46,693 nucleotides of DNA. Source: an uncultured Ruminococcus sp. GTDB lineage: Bacteria; Bacillota; Clostridia; UBA1212. This document shows, piece by piece, positions 9,055-17,495 of the stretch (positions are counted from its first letter, which is position 1; every line of letters begins with the position of its first letter). The notes under the pieces were generated by a model. That model was not told the origin of the DNA and did no database searches. It saw nothing but the letters and a program-made list of their open reading frames with translations. A program made the translations under genes and the position numbers. The stretch is from NCBI GenBank assembly GCA_902792515.1, contig CADAZX010000014.1, positions 1 through 46,693 on the forward strand. The letters are read 5' to 3'.

Positions 9055-9390
9055 TGTTGTCTCTCCGTTCTGATTTTGCTAAAAAATACACCACGCAAAT
9101 CTGCTATAAAAATGCAGGATTTTCAATCCCGATTATACAGATTAGCACAGTATAGGCATTATAAAATATGCTATCGCCTGTATTCTATTCAGGGCGTCAT
9201 TATTATAACATATAGCATCATAAAAAAACAAGAAAAAATACTTAAACAAATCGTTTCAACCGGCCTGTTGACAGCCTCGCCCCACTCTTGTAACACATCA
9301 ACAAAATCCCGGTAGGCGGCCATCTCCATTCACCAAAAATGTGACGAATCCGCGAAACCCGGGATTTGTTTATTTGATATTCAGCGTAAA
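9055..9390. other. Intergenic region between the EVE-domain gene and hsdM
   Basis: 336 bp without a credible gene. It holds the hsdM promoter and, closer to the EVE gene, a 9-bp inverted repeat (AAATCCCGG 9304-9312 and CCGGGATTT 9359-9367) with a loop of about 46 nt. The repeat could act as a weak terminator for the EVE gene or as a regulatory structure. I see no tRNA or insertion sequence end. Confidence 0.6.
9202..9231 (-). promoter_or_regulatory. Sigma-A promoter of the hsd operon
   Basis: On the minus strand, -35 TTGTTT (9226-9231), an 18-nt spacer and -10 TATAAT (9202-9207) are preceded by TGT, an extended -10. The start point would fall near 9195, giving a leader of about 140 nt before hsdM. 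Confidence 0.7.
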
Positions 9391-9798
9391 CTAACGGTAG
9401 TCCCCTTGTTCAACTCTCTCAAAAAGCATATCCAATTGATCATTGGTATGACGCTGTCCCTGTACGCTTCCTTTTAGTCCATTCCGAGATAATATATCAA
9501 AGGACAGTTCATCCGGCCGGAATCTTCTAATAAGGCCAAGCAGCATGCATGGACCATCATACTCGAGAGCATCGTTATTATTGACAAAAAGGGAATCGTC
9601 GATTTCAGTTCCTGAAATATCGACTTTTAAAACCCTGCATTTGTACATAATTGCTCCTACAGGTTTACTAACATATATATAGACTATGTCTCCAACTTCA
9701 AACCGCTTATGCTGCCGCCACTCTAAAGTATTGAGCCGCTTAAATGCCCCCTCAACATCGTAATAGGCAGGATTGCATGGAATAATCCATTTCGCCAT
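9391..9798 (-). CDS. EVE-domain (PUA-like) protein
   Basis: 135 aa. The start MAKWIIPCNPAYYD, the segment FEVGDIVYIYVSKP and a following core strand (IMYKCRVLKVDI) match EVE-domain proteins, a PUA/ASCH/YTH-related fold. Known relatives bind modified bases in DNA or RNA and are often fused or adjacent to restriction enzymes such as McrB-like GTPases. Here a stand-alone domain lies directly upstream of a type I restriction operon in the same direction, so a modified-DNA sensing role is plausible but inferred. ATG 9798 follows AAGGAGAC. About 330 bp and the hsdM promoter separate it from hsdM, so it is probably its own transcript. Confidence 0.75.
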   Translation of the reverse strand: MAKWIIPCNPAYYDVEGAFKRLNTLEWRQHKRFEVGDIVYIYVSKPVGAIMYKCRVLKVDISGTEIDDSLFVNNNDALEYDGPCMLLGLIRRFRPDELSFDILSRNGLKGSVQGQRHTNDQLDMLFERVEQGDYR

Positions 9799-9851
9799 AA
9801 CAGTCTCCTTTCTTTTTATTGGCCTGGGACTCTATCATCGGGTTCCCCTGC

Positions 9852-11939
9852 TCACGCCTTCCTGATCACCCTCTTGTACCTCTCGACCGGCAGCCCGAGC
9901 TCCGACTCGCTGCACGTGAACACCTTGCGCACCACGACCGCCACGTCTCCGTTTTGGCCAGGGACGATGACCTTGTCGCCCGGCTCCACGTCGCGGATGT
10001 CGCACAGGTAGTCGTACTCCCTTTCACTCGCCGGGAACGTGACGCTCACAAACTTCAAAACGCGGCCGCCGTCGTTCGTTTTCGCCGGTTTGCGGAAAAT
10101 GAATTCGTCGCACGAGAGCCACGCGACGCGCGCGTTGTCGTAGTAAAAGTCGATTCTGCTTTTCGCGCGGTTCCACTCGCACGTGTCGTACTTGAAAACA
10201 GTTTCCGCTCCCGCATCCGCTCCGGATTCGAAGGACGTCTCGAGGTTGACCGCTTCGAATTCGACCTCGGTGACAAAGTCGCAGTGTTCGAGTTCGGTTA
10301 CCGTCCAAATGATCGGTTCGGGGAGCGCCTGGCGCCATTTCGGGAGGCGTTTTACCGTCACCGACGAGAGGCTGTTTTCGCCTTCTTTTAGGTCGTTTTT
10401 GCGGGTTTTATTCTTGATCGTCATCTCCGCGCGGTAGCCGTCAGAGGCAATCGCCGAAAAAATAGCGGGAAAATGAAGCGAAATTGAGGTCTGAAAATAG
10501 TCTTCGGGAATGCGGGCCTTTGTCTCCTCGAGCGACTTTTTGACGTTGATAAGGACGTTCGCGTAGCCGAAGAAATCGTTTTTGGCGGCGCGGCGGCGGG
10601 CGGCAAGGCCGGCTTCCAGGAAGAACCTGTAGGCGTTGATCTGGTCTTCGGGGCGGTCGCTTCTCTGCGAGGCAATGATGCCCATCCGGATTGCTGCGTC
10701 GGCGAAGGCGCCTTCGTTTCCGTGCAGGAACTGGTTGCGCGCGTCTTCATAGACAAGGGCGTAGAGGTTCTCGGCGGTGCGTTCGCTTTTTCTGCAGGCG
10801 TAGCCGTGGCGGAACATGTCGGCGAGCTTGTACATACCCTCGTGGAGTCCGTTGGCGGCCGAGATCACGAACATTTCGTACGCTTTTTCGTACTCGGGAA
10901 CGCCGTCCGTGCACCTGCCGTAGTAGTAGATGTAGCCGAGCGTGTTAGCGTACCCGGGGGCGCCTGTCTTGTCGAAAAGGCGAATCATGCAGTCGCGGGA
11001 TGCCGGCCAGTCGCACGCGTAGAGGCGGTTGCCGCCGTAGCAGGCGTAGCCCTTCAAACGGAGTGCGTCGACAGAGTCCTTCGCGCAGAGTTCGTCGGTG
11101 AAGCGGCGGCAAAGGCTTACCTCAAGGTCGGTTGCTTTTTTGAGATACGAGCCGTCGTCAAAGTAACTGATAAACGCCTGCTTACGGGCGTCGTCGAATT
11201 CCATTTCGATGGGAGTTTTTCCCTTGTTTTTGGCGAAAAGCCCGGCCTCCGCAAGGATCTCGCCGAACTCTTTGACGTCGCTGATTCTAAGATCCGCGAA
11301 GAGGTTTTCGTCGTCGGATTCGAAGCCGTAACCGTCATCGTCGTCGTCCTCGAAGCTGTATTCCTCATCGTCTTCGTCATCCTCGAAGCCGTACTCTTCG
11401 CCGTCTTCGTCTTCCTCGAGGTCGTCCTCGCCGGACTTGAAGTCCTCTTCGAAGTCCTCTTCGAAGTCGTCGAATTCGTCGCTGCAGGTAGGCTCCTTGA
11501 ATGAGAGTCCGCCGTTTCTGTCAGAGCTCGTTCTAATGCCCCGGAAATCGCCGTACTCGCTCACGATGTTCTCCAGTTTGAACCATATTTCGCGGAACAT
11601 CGCGGCTTCGGTGACCGGAAGGACGTCGAGCGGACCGTTTTCTTTTTTCTGCCCGGAGTCGTCCTCCTCTGCTTCGCACGCTTCCGTTATCCCGAAAACG
11701 GATTCGGCAATGACCAGCGGGTAGATCCACTCGTCGCACAGCTCCTTTACGAGAGGGTTCTTCGCCTCGATGTTTTTGACGGCTTCAAGGACGTCGTCGA
11801 GCGTGATTTGAAACGGCTGCTCGAAAATGACGTCCACTTCGGAGTTGTTTTTAAAATCCGCTATTTCGGAGACAGTCGTCTCGTACCTTGCCACCGCGCG
11901 CATCTGTTCGCCGGTTATTTTTATCTGCCTGTCACTCAT
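9852..11939 (-). CDS. Sel1-repeat protein with a long acidic tract
   Basis: 695 aa. Residues 1-130 form a helical domain. About 155-230 is an extreme Asp/Glu tract with repeats of the type GEEYGFEDDEDDEEYSFEDD. About 250-480 are Sel1-like helical hairpins (ANTLGYIYYYGRC, AYEMFVISAANGLHEGMYKLADMFRHGYA). The last 200 residues are beta-rich and end with a KVIVPGQNGDVAVVV segment resembling a small barrel. Sel1 repeats mediate protein contacts. The start overlaps the upstream gene by 8 nt (the stop lies inside ATGAGTGA) with GGAGG upstream, so the pair is co-translated. No enzymatic motif is visible; a scaffold role is inferred. Confidence 0.8.
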   Translation of the reverse strand: MSDRQIKITGEQMRAVARYETTVSEIADFKNNSEVDVIFEQPFQITLDDVLEAVKNIEAKNPLVKELCDEWIYPLVIAESVFGITEACEAEEDDSGQKKENGPLDVLPVTEAAMFREIWFKLENIVSEYGDFRGIRTSSDRNGGLSFKEPTCSDEFDDFEEDFEEDFKSGEDDLEEDEDGEEYGFEDDEDDEEYSFEDDDDDGYGFESDDENLFADLRISDVKEFGEILAEAGLFAKNKGKTPIEMEFDDARKQAFISYFDDGSYLKKATDLEVSLCRRFTDELCAKDSVDALRLKGYACYGGNRLYACDWPASRDCMIRLFDKTGAPGYANTLGYIYYYGRCTDGVPEYEKAYEMFVISAANGLHEGMYKLADMFRHGYACRKSERTAENLYALVYEDARNQFLHGNEGAFADAAIRMGIIASQRSDRPEDQINAYRFFLEAGLAARRRAAKNDFFGYANVLINVKKSLEETKARIPEDYFQTSISLHFPAIFSAIASDGYRAEMTIKNKTRKNDLKEGENSLSSVTVKRLPKWRQALPEPIIWTVTELEHCDFVTEVEFEAVNLETSFESGADAGAETVFKYDTCEWNRAKSRIDFYYDNARVAWLSCDEFIFRKPAKTNDGGRVLKFVSVTFPASEREYDYLCDIRDVEPGDKVIVPGQNGDVAVVVRKVFTCSESELGLPVERYKRVIRKA

Positions 11940-13482
11940 TTTCGTATTCCTCCGGCTCCGGGATCACGCCTTTGAGAAGCGCCTTGATTCTCTTCCTGAG
12001 CTCGCGGTCGACCTCTTTTTCGATAAGCGCTTTGAGCTCGTCATATGCCGCCGGCGAGACCTCCCATATAGGCTGTTGGAGCGCCTTTGTCCACTCCGAA
12101 AGTGTCCTCAGAGCGGAGCTTCTCATCCGCACGCCCGGGGCCCAAAGGCACGTCAGCACCAGATCCTCGCCCTCGCACGGATGGTCAGCCAGCGCGTAAA
12201 CGACGCAGTCAAGCTGCATATATTTTTCATTTTCCTTGCCGAAGCCAAGCTCTTTTGTAGGCAATGCGCGCATTTTTTCCAGATCCAGCCTGTTCCTGAA
12301 GACGTCGATCGCCTGTCCGAAATAGTCCGGAAGCCGCAGCAGATACGTCACATTGTGGTACTGCCTGTCAAAATCCTCCTCCAGACACTTCAAAAGGCTG
12401 TCGCCGTAGTCGATTTCGAGCGCTTCGGCCACCTCGAGACCCTTCCCCTGCTCCAGGCCTTCGCGGATCGCCTGTGCGCATTCTTCGCTCGCAAGCAGAT
12501 CGCCGCAGTCGGCGCACAGCTCGTCAAAGCCGTTGTACTCGAGCGCAGCCCATTTGCTGATTCTGAGGATCCGCTCGTAGTCGGCGGCGTCAAGTTCGTT
12601 TTCCTTCGCGCGGGCGAGATAATTCCCGACGGCCTCCTCGCGGTTTTCGATACCAGAGATGCCCTTGACCGGCCCCTCGCTTATAAGCGCGTCAAGAATC
12701 ACGCCCGCCTTGCGGAACTCGTCCGCGGTGACGCTCCCCTTGAGCAGTTCACCTACGCCGGCTTTTTCCCAGACGTCAAGCGCCGAATAATCAGGCATGA
12801 CCGTGTTGTCGACGCCCTCGTCGAGCAGCCACTTTTTGATCTCCGGTCGCGAAGGCTCCAGGAATCTGACCGCGTGGATCCTTCCCCACCCGCGAACCTT
12901 CTTCGCGAGCTCGAAAACCTCGTCGTTCCCGTTCTCCCACTCGAGCATGTCCCGGATCGCGTAAAGCGTGAACTCGTCGCAAAGGCCGAGCGTTCTGATT
13001 GCCTCGCGCAGCTCCTCTCTCACCGGACCCGCCATCTCCAAAATCAAAAGCGCGAACTTGACGCTCTCGATGTTCCGGGACTCGAAAAGAATGTCCTCAG
13101 CCGAGACGAAAAGGTTCGGCGCGTTGAGCCGCGTTCTGTGCGAGTAAATAAACTCGTGCAGTCTGCCCGTGGCGGAAACCGCGCCGACGGACGCTCCGAG
13201 TGCTTCAAAACACGAATCCGCCTGACTTGAATTACGGTCAGAGCACCTGTTAACTGCGCGCATCAGCAGCGCCTCGTCGGCGATTTTGGGCGTGATCTGA
13301 TCCATGTGGTAGAGCAAAATGCCGTCAGCCGCGCCGTCCGCAAAATGCATGCTGCCGCTATTCTTGCCTGACGTCAGCGGGTTGCGCGCCGGAAACGCTT
13401 GGCAGACGGAAAAGTCCTCGTTGAGGCGGCCGTTTGCGTCAATATTTTTGGCGATTGCTTCATAAATCGAGTGTTTTTTCAT
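11932..13482 (-). CDS. Large helical (HEAT-like) orphan protein, partner of the Sel1 protein
   Basis: 516 aa, almost entirely predicted helix with no signal peptide or membrane segment. Leu/Ala/Glu-rich repeats of 30-40 residues suggest a HEAT-like or other alpha-solenoid fold. Similar Clostridia proteins are sometimes labelled 'limonene hydroxylase', but nothing here supports that activity. The C-terminal part ends in a charged Glu/Lys helix and GVIPEPEEYENE. It overlaps the downstream Sel1-repeat gene by 8 nt, and the tight coupling suggests that the two proteins form a complex. The ribosome binding site before ATG 13482 is weak. Confidence 0.75.
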   Translation of the reverse strand: MKKHSIYEAIAKNIDANGRLNEDFSVCQAFPARNPLTSGKNSGSMHFADGAADGILLYHMDQITPKIADEALLMRAVNRCSDRNSSQADSCFEALGASVGAVSATGRLHEFIYSHRTRLNAPNLFVSAEDILFESRNIESVKFALLILEMAGPVREELREAIRTLGLCDEFTLYAIRDMLEWENGNDEVFELAKKVRGWGRIHAVRFLEPSRPEIKKWLLDEGVDNTVMPDYSALDVWEKAGVGELLKGSVTADEFRKAGVILDALISEGPVKGISGIENREEAVGNYLARAKENELDAADYERILRISKWAALEYNGFDELCADCGDLLASEECAQAIREGLEQGKGLEVAEALEIDYGDSLLKCLEEDFDRQYHNVTYLLRLPDYFGQAIDVFRNRLDLEKMRALPTKELGFGKENEKYMQLDCVVYALADHPCEGEDLVLTCLWAPGVRMRSSALRTLSEWTKALQQPIWEVSPAAYDELKALIEKEVDRELRKRIKALLKGVIPEPEEYENE

Positions 13483-13502
13483 TTTCGTTGTTGTCTTGGC
13501 GT

Positions 13503-14225
13503 TCAGTCAAACATCGCTTCTACGACCTTCACCGCCGTGTAGTAGTGGAGCGTTTCCGCCGGGTGGTTGTACTTGTTCGCGAGAAGTTCCGTCGTGTCCA
13601 CGCCGCTCGCGCTGAGTTTTTTCCATGCCGAGTAGACGTCGACGACCTTCACTCCGTTTTTGGCGGCTGTCTTTTTCGCCTCCTCAAAAAACGTGTCGAG
13701 CGTTCCGGAATTCTGGATCTCCGAAAAGCCCTTCGCGAGCGCCTGTTCCCGCTCCTCCTTGAGGTGGCAGCTGACCTTGGAGCACATCATGTTCTCGGTG
13801 AGGAAGATGCACTCCGCGCCGGTTTCCCTGACTTTAGCGAAAATCTCATCCAGCGCCTGCGTGTAAACGCCGACGTTCGCGACGCCGCCGCACGAGTCGT
13901 TGAGACCGTAGCTCACGACGACAAGGTCCGGCGAAAACGGCTTTACGTCGCGGTCGAAACGGTTGTTTCCGCCTGCCGCGCTGTCGCCGCTGATGCCGCT
14001 GTTGATGATATTGATCTGCGCCGCCGGGTAAAGAAGGTTCAGGATCTCTCTGACCCGGTGCGCGTACGAGGCACCGGCCTTGAAGTACGTGTTAATGTTG
14101 CCGTTCTCGTCGAAAAAGCAGTCGAAGCAGCCGTGCGTGACGCTGTCGCCGAGGAAGACGATCGTCACAGGCTTTGCGCCGAAGTTGTTTTCGTTTTTTG
14201 CCCGGATCTTGTCGATTATTTTCAT
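13503..14225 (-). CDS. SGNH/GDSL-type hydrolase
   Basis: 240 aa, intracellular (no signal peptide). Block I GDSVTHG carries the nucleophile Ser (about residue 32), block II includes SGISGDSA, block III is YGLNDS, and the last block has the catalytic His in YNHPAE near residue 221. The Asp normally three residues before that His is Lys here (KYNHP), so the catalytic triad may be a dyad or use another acid. SGNH enzymes hydrolyse esters, often acetyl groups on carbohydrates; the substrate cannot be told. ATG 14225 follows AAGGAG. The gene lies 20 nt after the stop-to-start gap of its neighbours, on the same strand as the transporter upstream. Confidence 0.85.
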   Translation of the reverse strand: MKIIDKIRAKNENNFGAKPVTIVFLGDSVTHGCFDCFFDENGNINTYFKAGASYAHRVREILNLLYPAAQINIINSGISGDSAAGGNNRFDRDVKPFSPDLVVVSYGLNDSCGGVANVGVYTQALDEIFAKVRETGAECIFLTENMMCSKVSCHLKEEREQALAKGFSEIQNSGTLDTFFEEAKKTAAKNGVKVVDVYSAWKKLSASGVDTTELLANKYNHPAETLHYYTAVKVVEAMFD

Positions 14226-14316
14226 TTTATCATACTCCTTTTTTGGGTTGTTTTCGTATTTTCGTGCCCGCTCTTTCGCGGACTTTTTGCCTTTATTTAG
14301 GTAAATTCAATTCTTA

Positions 14317-15453
14317 TCAGAAGAACGGCCACCGGCTGAGCAGGAGGCCCGGAACGACCACGATCGCGAAGAAGGCCCAGCTGATCAGCGTGAACACTAT
14401 CAGGAACTTTTTGCCCGTTCCCGGGTACTCGCGGATGTAGATGCGGTAGTTGATGACCGACGCGAGCGAGCCGATTATCGAAACGAGGCCGGCGGTGTCG
14501 GCGCCGTAGATGAGCCCCGCGAAATTCGTCGAGAACGGGTAGAGAACGATCGACGCCGGTACGTTCGAGATGATCTGGCTGAGGCCGATCGACCACCAGT
14601 ACTCGCGCCCCGCTACCGCCCCTGACAGGAACTCCGCGATCTTCCCGTTGGCCGCGACCTGGTGCGAGAAAACGAAGAAGCACAGGAACGTCACCAGCAG
14701 CACGTAGTCGACGTTTTTGAAGATTTTTACGTCAGTGATCGCGACCGCCGCGACGACGACCGCCACGAAAACGTACCAGTACTTCGTGCGCGAGACGACC
14801 GTAAACACGACCGCGCAGAACAGGACGATATAGACGATCCTTTGCGCGAGGCGGTTTTTCTGCGGTTTTTCAGGCGCTTCGGGCTCGATCGCCTCCCCCG
14901 GGTCCTTGCGGTACATGAAGAAAACGAACGCGACGAGCAGCACCGCCGACATCGCGCAGAGCGGAAGCATGTGGAGCATAAAATGCCACGCGCTGACGTT
15001 GACGCGGCCGAAAAGGAAGAGGTTCTGCGGCGAGCCGAAAGGGGTCAGGAGCGAGCCGCGGATCGCAGCGATATTCTGGAGCGTTATGACCGGAAGGATG
15101 AACTTTTCCTTGCCGCCGCCCCTGAAGATCATTATCGTTATCGGCACGAAAATGATCAGCGACACGTCGTTCGTGACGAACATCGAAGTGAAAAAAACGC
15201 CGAAAACAAGGAAAAGAGTGACTGTCGTCATCTTCTTCAGCCGCGAGCCCAGCGCCACGACGGGCGCGAGCACCGACTCCTTTTTGAACCCCTCCAGAAC
15301 GCAGAGCATCATCAGAAGGATCCCCAGCGTGCGCCAGTCTATCCCCTTCACGAGGTCGAGCGACGGCTTCGTTATGAAAAGCGACACGACGGCGGCCAGC
15401 ACCGCCACGACGAGCATTATTTCTTTTTTGAGAAAGTCGAGAACCTTTTTCAT
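14317..15453 (-). CDS. ArsB/NhaD/CitM-superfamily ion transporter
   Basis: 378 aa with about ten hydrophobic segments. VFFTSMFVTNDVSLIIFVPI and LTPFGSPQNLFLF are the typical paired signatures of the ion-transporter superfamily (SLC13/ArsB/CitMHS, PF03600). It is shorter than many relatives (about 420-450 aa) but appears to contain both halves. A membrane carrier for an organic or inorganic anion is likely, possibly sodium- or proton-coupled; the substrate is unknown. The ribosome binding site before ATG 15453 is poor. Its neighbours (SGNH hydrolase downstream, ThpR upstream) give no pathway. Confidence 0.8.
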   Translation of the reverse strand: MKKVLDFLKKEIMLVVAVLAAVVSLFITKPSLDLVKGIDWRTLGILLMMLCVLEGFKKESVLAPVVALGSRLKKMTTVTLFLVFGVFFTSMFVTNDVSLIIFVPITIMIFRGGGKEKFILPVITLQNIAAIRGSLLTPFGSPQNLFLFGRVNVSAWHFMLHMLPLCAMSAVLLVAFVFFMYRKDPGEAIEPEAPEKPQKNRLAQRIVYIVLFCAVVFTVVSRTKYWYVFVAVVVAAVAITDVKIFKNVDYVLLVTFLCFFVFSHQVAANGKIAEFLSGAVAGREYWWSIGLSQIISNVPASIVLYPFSTNFAGLIYGADTAGLVSIIGSLASVINYRIYIREYPGTGKKFLIVFTLISWAFFAIVVVPGLLLSRWPFF

Positions 15454-15519
15454 TTTACGTGTTAATTATTTTTACGTTTTGCCGGATTTTACGCTCCGGC
15501 CGCGGTTTGTTTCTTTAAA

Positions 15520-16089
15520 TCAGTCAGGAGCGTCCCCGGAATCCGCCTTTTCGAGCATCGCGGCGTATTTCGAGAGCTGCTTTTCCGATGCCTGAACGCT
15601 GCCGACGGGTGTGTAGACGATTCTTCCGGAAGGCGCGCGGTCGGACCTCATCAGGTAGATTTCTTTTACGGTCGTCGCGGCTTTTTCCACGATTTCGGGA
15701 ATGTCGAACTCTCTGTCGGCGCGTCTCAGAAGCGTTACGTGCGCCTTGAACTTTTTGGTGTCGACAGGAATTCCGGAGTTCACAAGCGCCATCCTGAGTG
15801 CGTTCACGTAGCCGAAAAGCGGCAGCGGGCAGTCGAGTCCGCACCACCACAGGTCGCCGAAGCAGCCGATTTTTGAGAGCGAGATCTCGAACGGCCTGAA
15901 CGGCACCTTGCGCATCGCGGCCAGCACCTTCGCGGGATTCGGGTACTCCCCTATAAAAGCGAGCGTCAGGTGGAGGTTCGCCGCCTCCGTAAAGTTGCCT
16001 TGAACGCCCTGATCGCGGATCGCGTCCTCCGCCTTCAGAATCTCCTTTTTCGCGTCGTCACTGAGGCGCGCGGCTATGAACAGCCTCAT
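15520..16089 (-). CDS. thpR: RNA 2',3'-cyclic phosphodiesterase (2'-5' RNA ligase family)
   Basis: 189 aa, the standard length. It starts MRLFIAARLSDDAKKEI, typical of the LigT/ThpR family, and has both catalytic HxTx motifs: HLTL (about residue 40) and HVTL (about residue 121). The enzyme opens 2',3'-cyclic phosphates on RNA to 2'-phosphates; the ligase reaction gives the family its name. ATG 16089 has GGAAGG upstream. Call is confident at family level. Confidence 0.9.
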   Translation of the reverse strand: MRLFIAARLSDDAKKEILKAEDAIRDQGVQGNFTEAANLHLTLAFIGEYPNPAKVLAAMRKVPFRPFEISLSKIGCFGDLWWCGLDCPLPLFGYVNALRMALVNSGIPVDTKKFKAHVTLLRRADREFDIPEIVEKAATTVKEIYLMRSDRAPSGRIVYTPVGSVQASEKQLSKYAAMLEKADSGDAPD

Positions 16090-16137
16090 TTGATCAGCCT
16101 TCCTTTCAGTCTTGCCCGGTTTTGCGCCGGCTCTGTT

Positions 16138-16587
16138 TCAGTCTTTCTCCGTCCTCTCGGAGATTTTTTCGCCCTTCAGCTTCCCGAAGCGGTCCTTCAG
16201 CTCGCTCAGAAAATCGCGGTCCCTTTTCGTATAAACACGGTACTCCGCGAGGCTAAACTCCTTCTCCGTTGTCTTCCCGAAAACCGTCTCCACGTATTCG
16301 ATCGATATCCTCCACGGACTGTAATCCGTTATGAACATGTCGCTTTTCAGCCGTTTTTCCAGCGATTTGAACTTCTCCCGGGCAAGGAATTTCTCGAGAT
16401 CCGCGACCGCCTCATCCGCCGCCGCGTAAACGGTAACGATGTTCGGCGATCTGTGATCCTCGCGGTCGCTGCACTCAACGACCCACTTGTTTCCCTCCGT
16501 TTTTTTCAGTTCCGCGCTGTGGTAGCCGCCGAGCATGTCGCTGTAGCCCGGTTTGTAAAATACGTTGATAAGCTTGATATCCTTCAT
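16138..16587 (-). CDS. Hypothetical 149-aa protein
   Basis: 149 aa, soluble, with a basic C-terminal helix (about residues 110-149) and a beta-rich N-terminal half beginning MKDIKLINVFYKPGY. I recognise no family. GGAGAG before ATG 16587 and tight spacing to thpR support it as a real gene. No function is proposed. Confidence 0.7.
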   Translation of the reverse strand: MKDIKLINVFYKPGYSDMLGGYHSAELKKTEGNKWVVECSDREDHRSPNIVTVYAAADEAVADLEKFLAREKFKSLEKRLKSDMFITDYSPWRISIEYVETVFGKTTEKEFSLAEYRVYTKRDRDFLSELKDRFGKLKGEKISERTEKD

Positions 16588-16652
16588 GTCGTTCTCTCCG
16601 TTTTTATCTAAATTTAGCGAAAATCATCTTTCCGGCAATCTCGCCGTCCGCT

Positions 16653-17234
16653 TTACTTCGCGTAAAGAATTTCCGGTCTGTGCGCGTAAAAAATCCTTTT
16701 CGGCCTGTGTGCGAGAACCGTCTCCCTGTCCTTTTCGAGTTCCCCGCGTTCATCCGGTCCGTACGCCTCAACGTACTCGAACGGTTCGAGATCGCCCGCG
16801 AAGCAGTCGCCGTTGTCAAGAATCAGCGTCACGCTGTCTTCGCTGTGGCTCGGTGTGTGAACGATCTCGCCGTCTATACCGAGCTCGGCCAGAAAATCCC
16901 TGCTCTCACCGCATGAGATCACGCGCGCCTTCGTCTCGTCGGCCTTCACGTACGCGAGTCCGTCCTTTTCGAAAATCCTATCCGGGTAGTGGACCGAATC
17001 CTTCTGCACGTCTATAAGAAGCAGCTTCACTCCTTGTTTCTGAAGCTCTCCGATAAGCCCCGCGTGGTCCGGATGCCAGTGCGTCGCGAGGACGTATTTT
17101 ATATCGGCCAACCCAAGACCGTTCCGCTTCAGTTCTTTGTAAAACGCGCCGAGCGTTCCCGCGTAGTCCGTATCGACCAGCAGGCCGTCGACAAAAAACG
17201 TATTCGTGTTGCCGTACCTGAGTTTTTTCATCAT
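16653..17234 (-). CDS. Metallo-beta-lactamase fold hydrolase
   Basis: 193 aa from ATG 17234; a longer in-frame start (17279) adds residues unlike the family. The metal-binding signature is THWHPDHAG (HxHxDH, about residue 69), with a further His in HTPSHSEDS (about residue 146) and the Asp in FAGDLEP. It is an MBL-fold hydrolase of the glyoxalase II-like type. The substrate is unknown; the sequence does not contain the C-terminal helices of true hydroxyacylglutathione hydrolases. The leader may contain a small hairpin (GGTGC-N6-GCACC, near 17272-17289). Confidence 0.85.
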   Translation of the reverse strand: MMKKLRYGNTNTFFVDGLLVDTDYAGTLGAFYKELKRNGLGLADIKYVLATHWHPDHAGLIGELQKQGVKLLLIDVQKDSVHYPDRIFEKDGLAYVKADETKARVISCGESRDFLAELGIDGEIVHTPSHSEDSVTLILDNGDCFAGDLEPFEYVEAYGPDERGELEKDRETVLAHRPKRIFYAHRPEILYAK

Positions 17235-17387
17235 ATCCAAGACCTGACGCCCGCCTCTGCCCGCCGCAAAACGGTGCAAAAACGCACCTGTGGGAATCCT
17301 TATTTTCGCACAAGCTTTCCACCGGATATTATACCACGAATTCGCGCCGATTCCACATTAAATTGCGCTTTACCCTCATAAATACAA

Positions 17388-17418
17388 ATAAAAAAACAGG
17401 CCCCGCGAGGAGCCCGTT
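17388..17418 (-). terminator. Rho-independent terminator of the surface-protein gene
   Basis: On the minus strand AACGGGCTCC, loop TCGC and GGGGCCTGTT form a 10-bp stem (two G-U pairs) followed by a run of T. It lies about 80 nt after the stop of the surface-protein gene. Confidence 0.8.
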
Positions 17419-17495
17419 TATCCGGCACTTAAAAAAGCGCTGTTTTGTTAACTGTTAAACACTCAAATTCCCTGAATCAGGTTTATTGAACCGGA

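Noticed and set aside
9055..9390. tRNA or small RNA gene ahead of hsdM
   Set aside because: No cloverleaf or conserved tRNA boxes can be drawn; only a promoter and an inverted repeat are present.
11827..13230. 467-codon plus-strand frame opposite the helical orphan gene
   Set aside because: It is a shadow of GC-rich codon bias; the minus-strand gene has an overlap-coupled neighbour and consistent composition.
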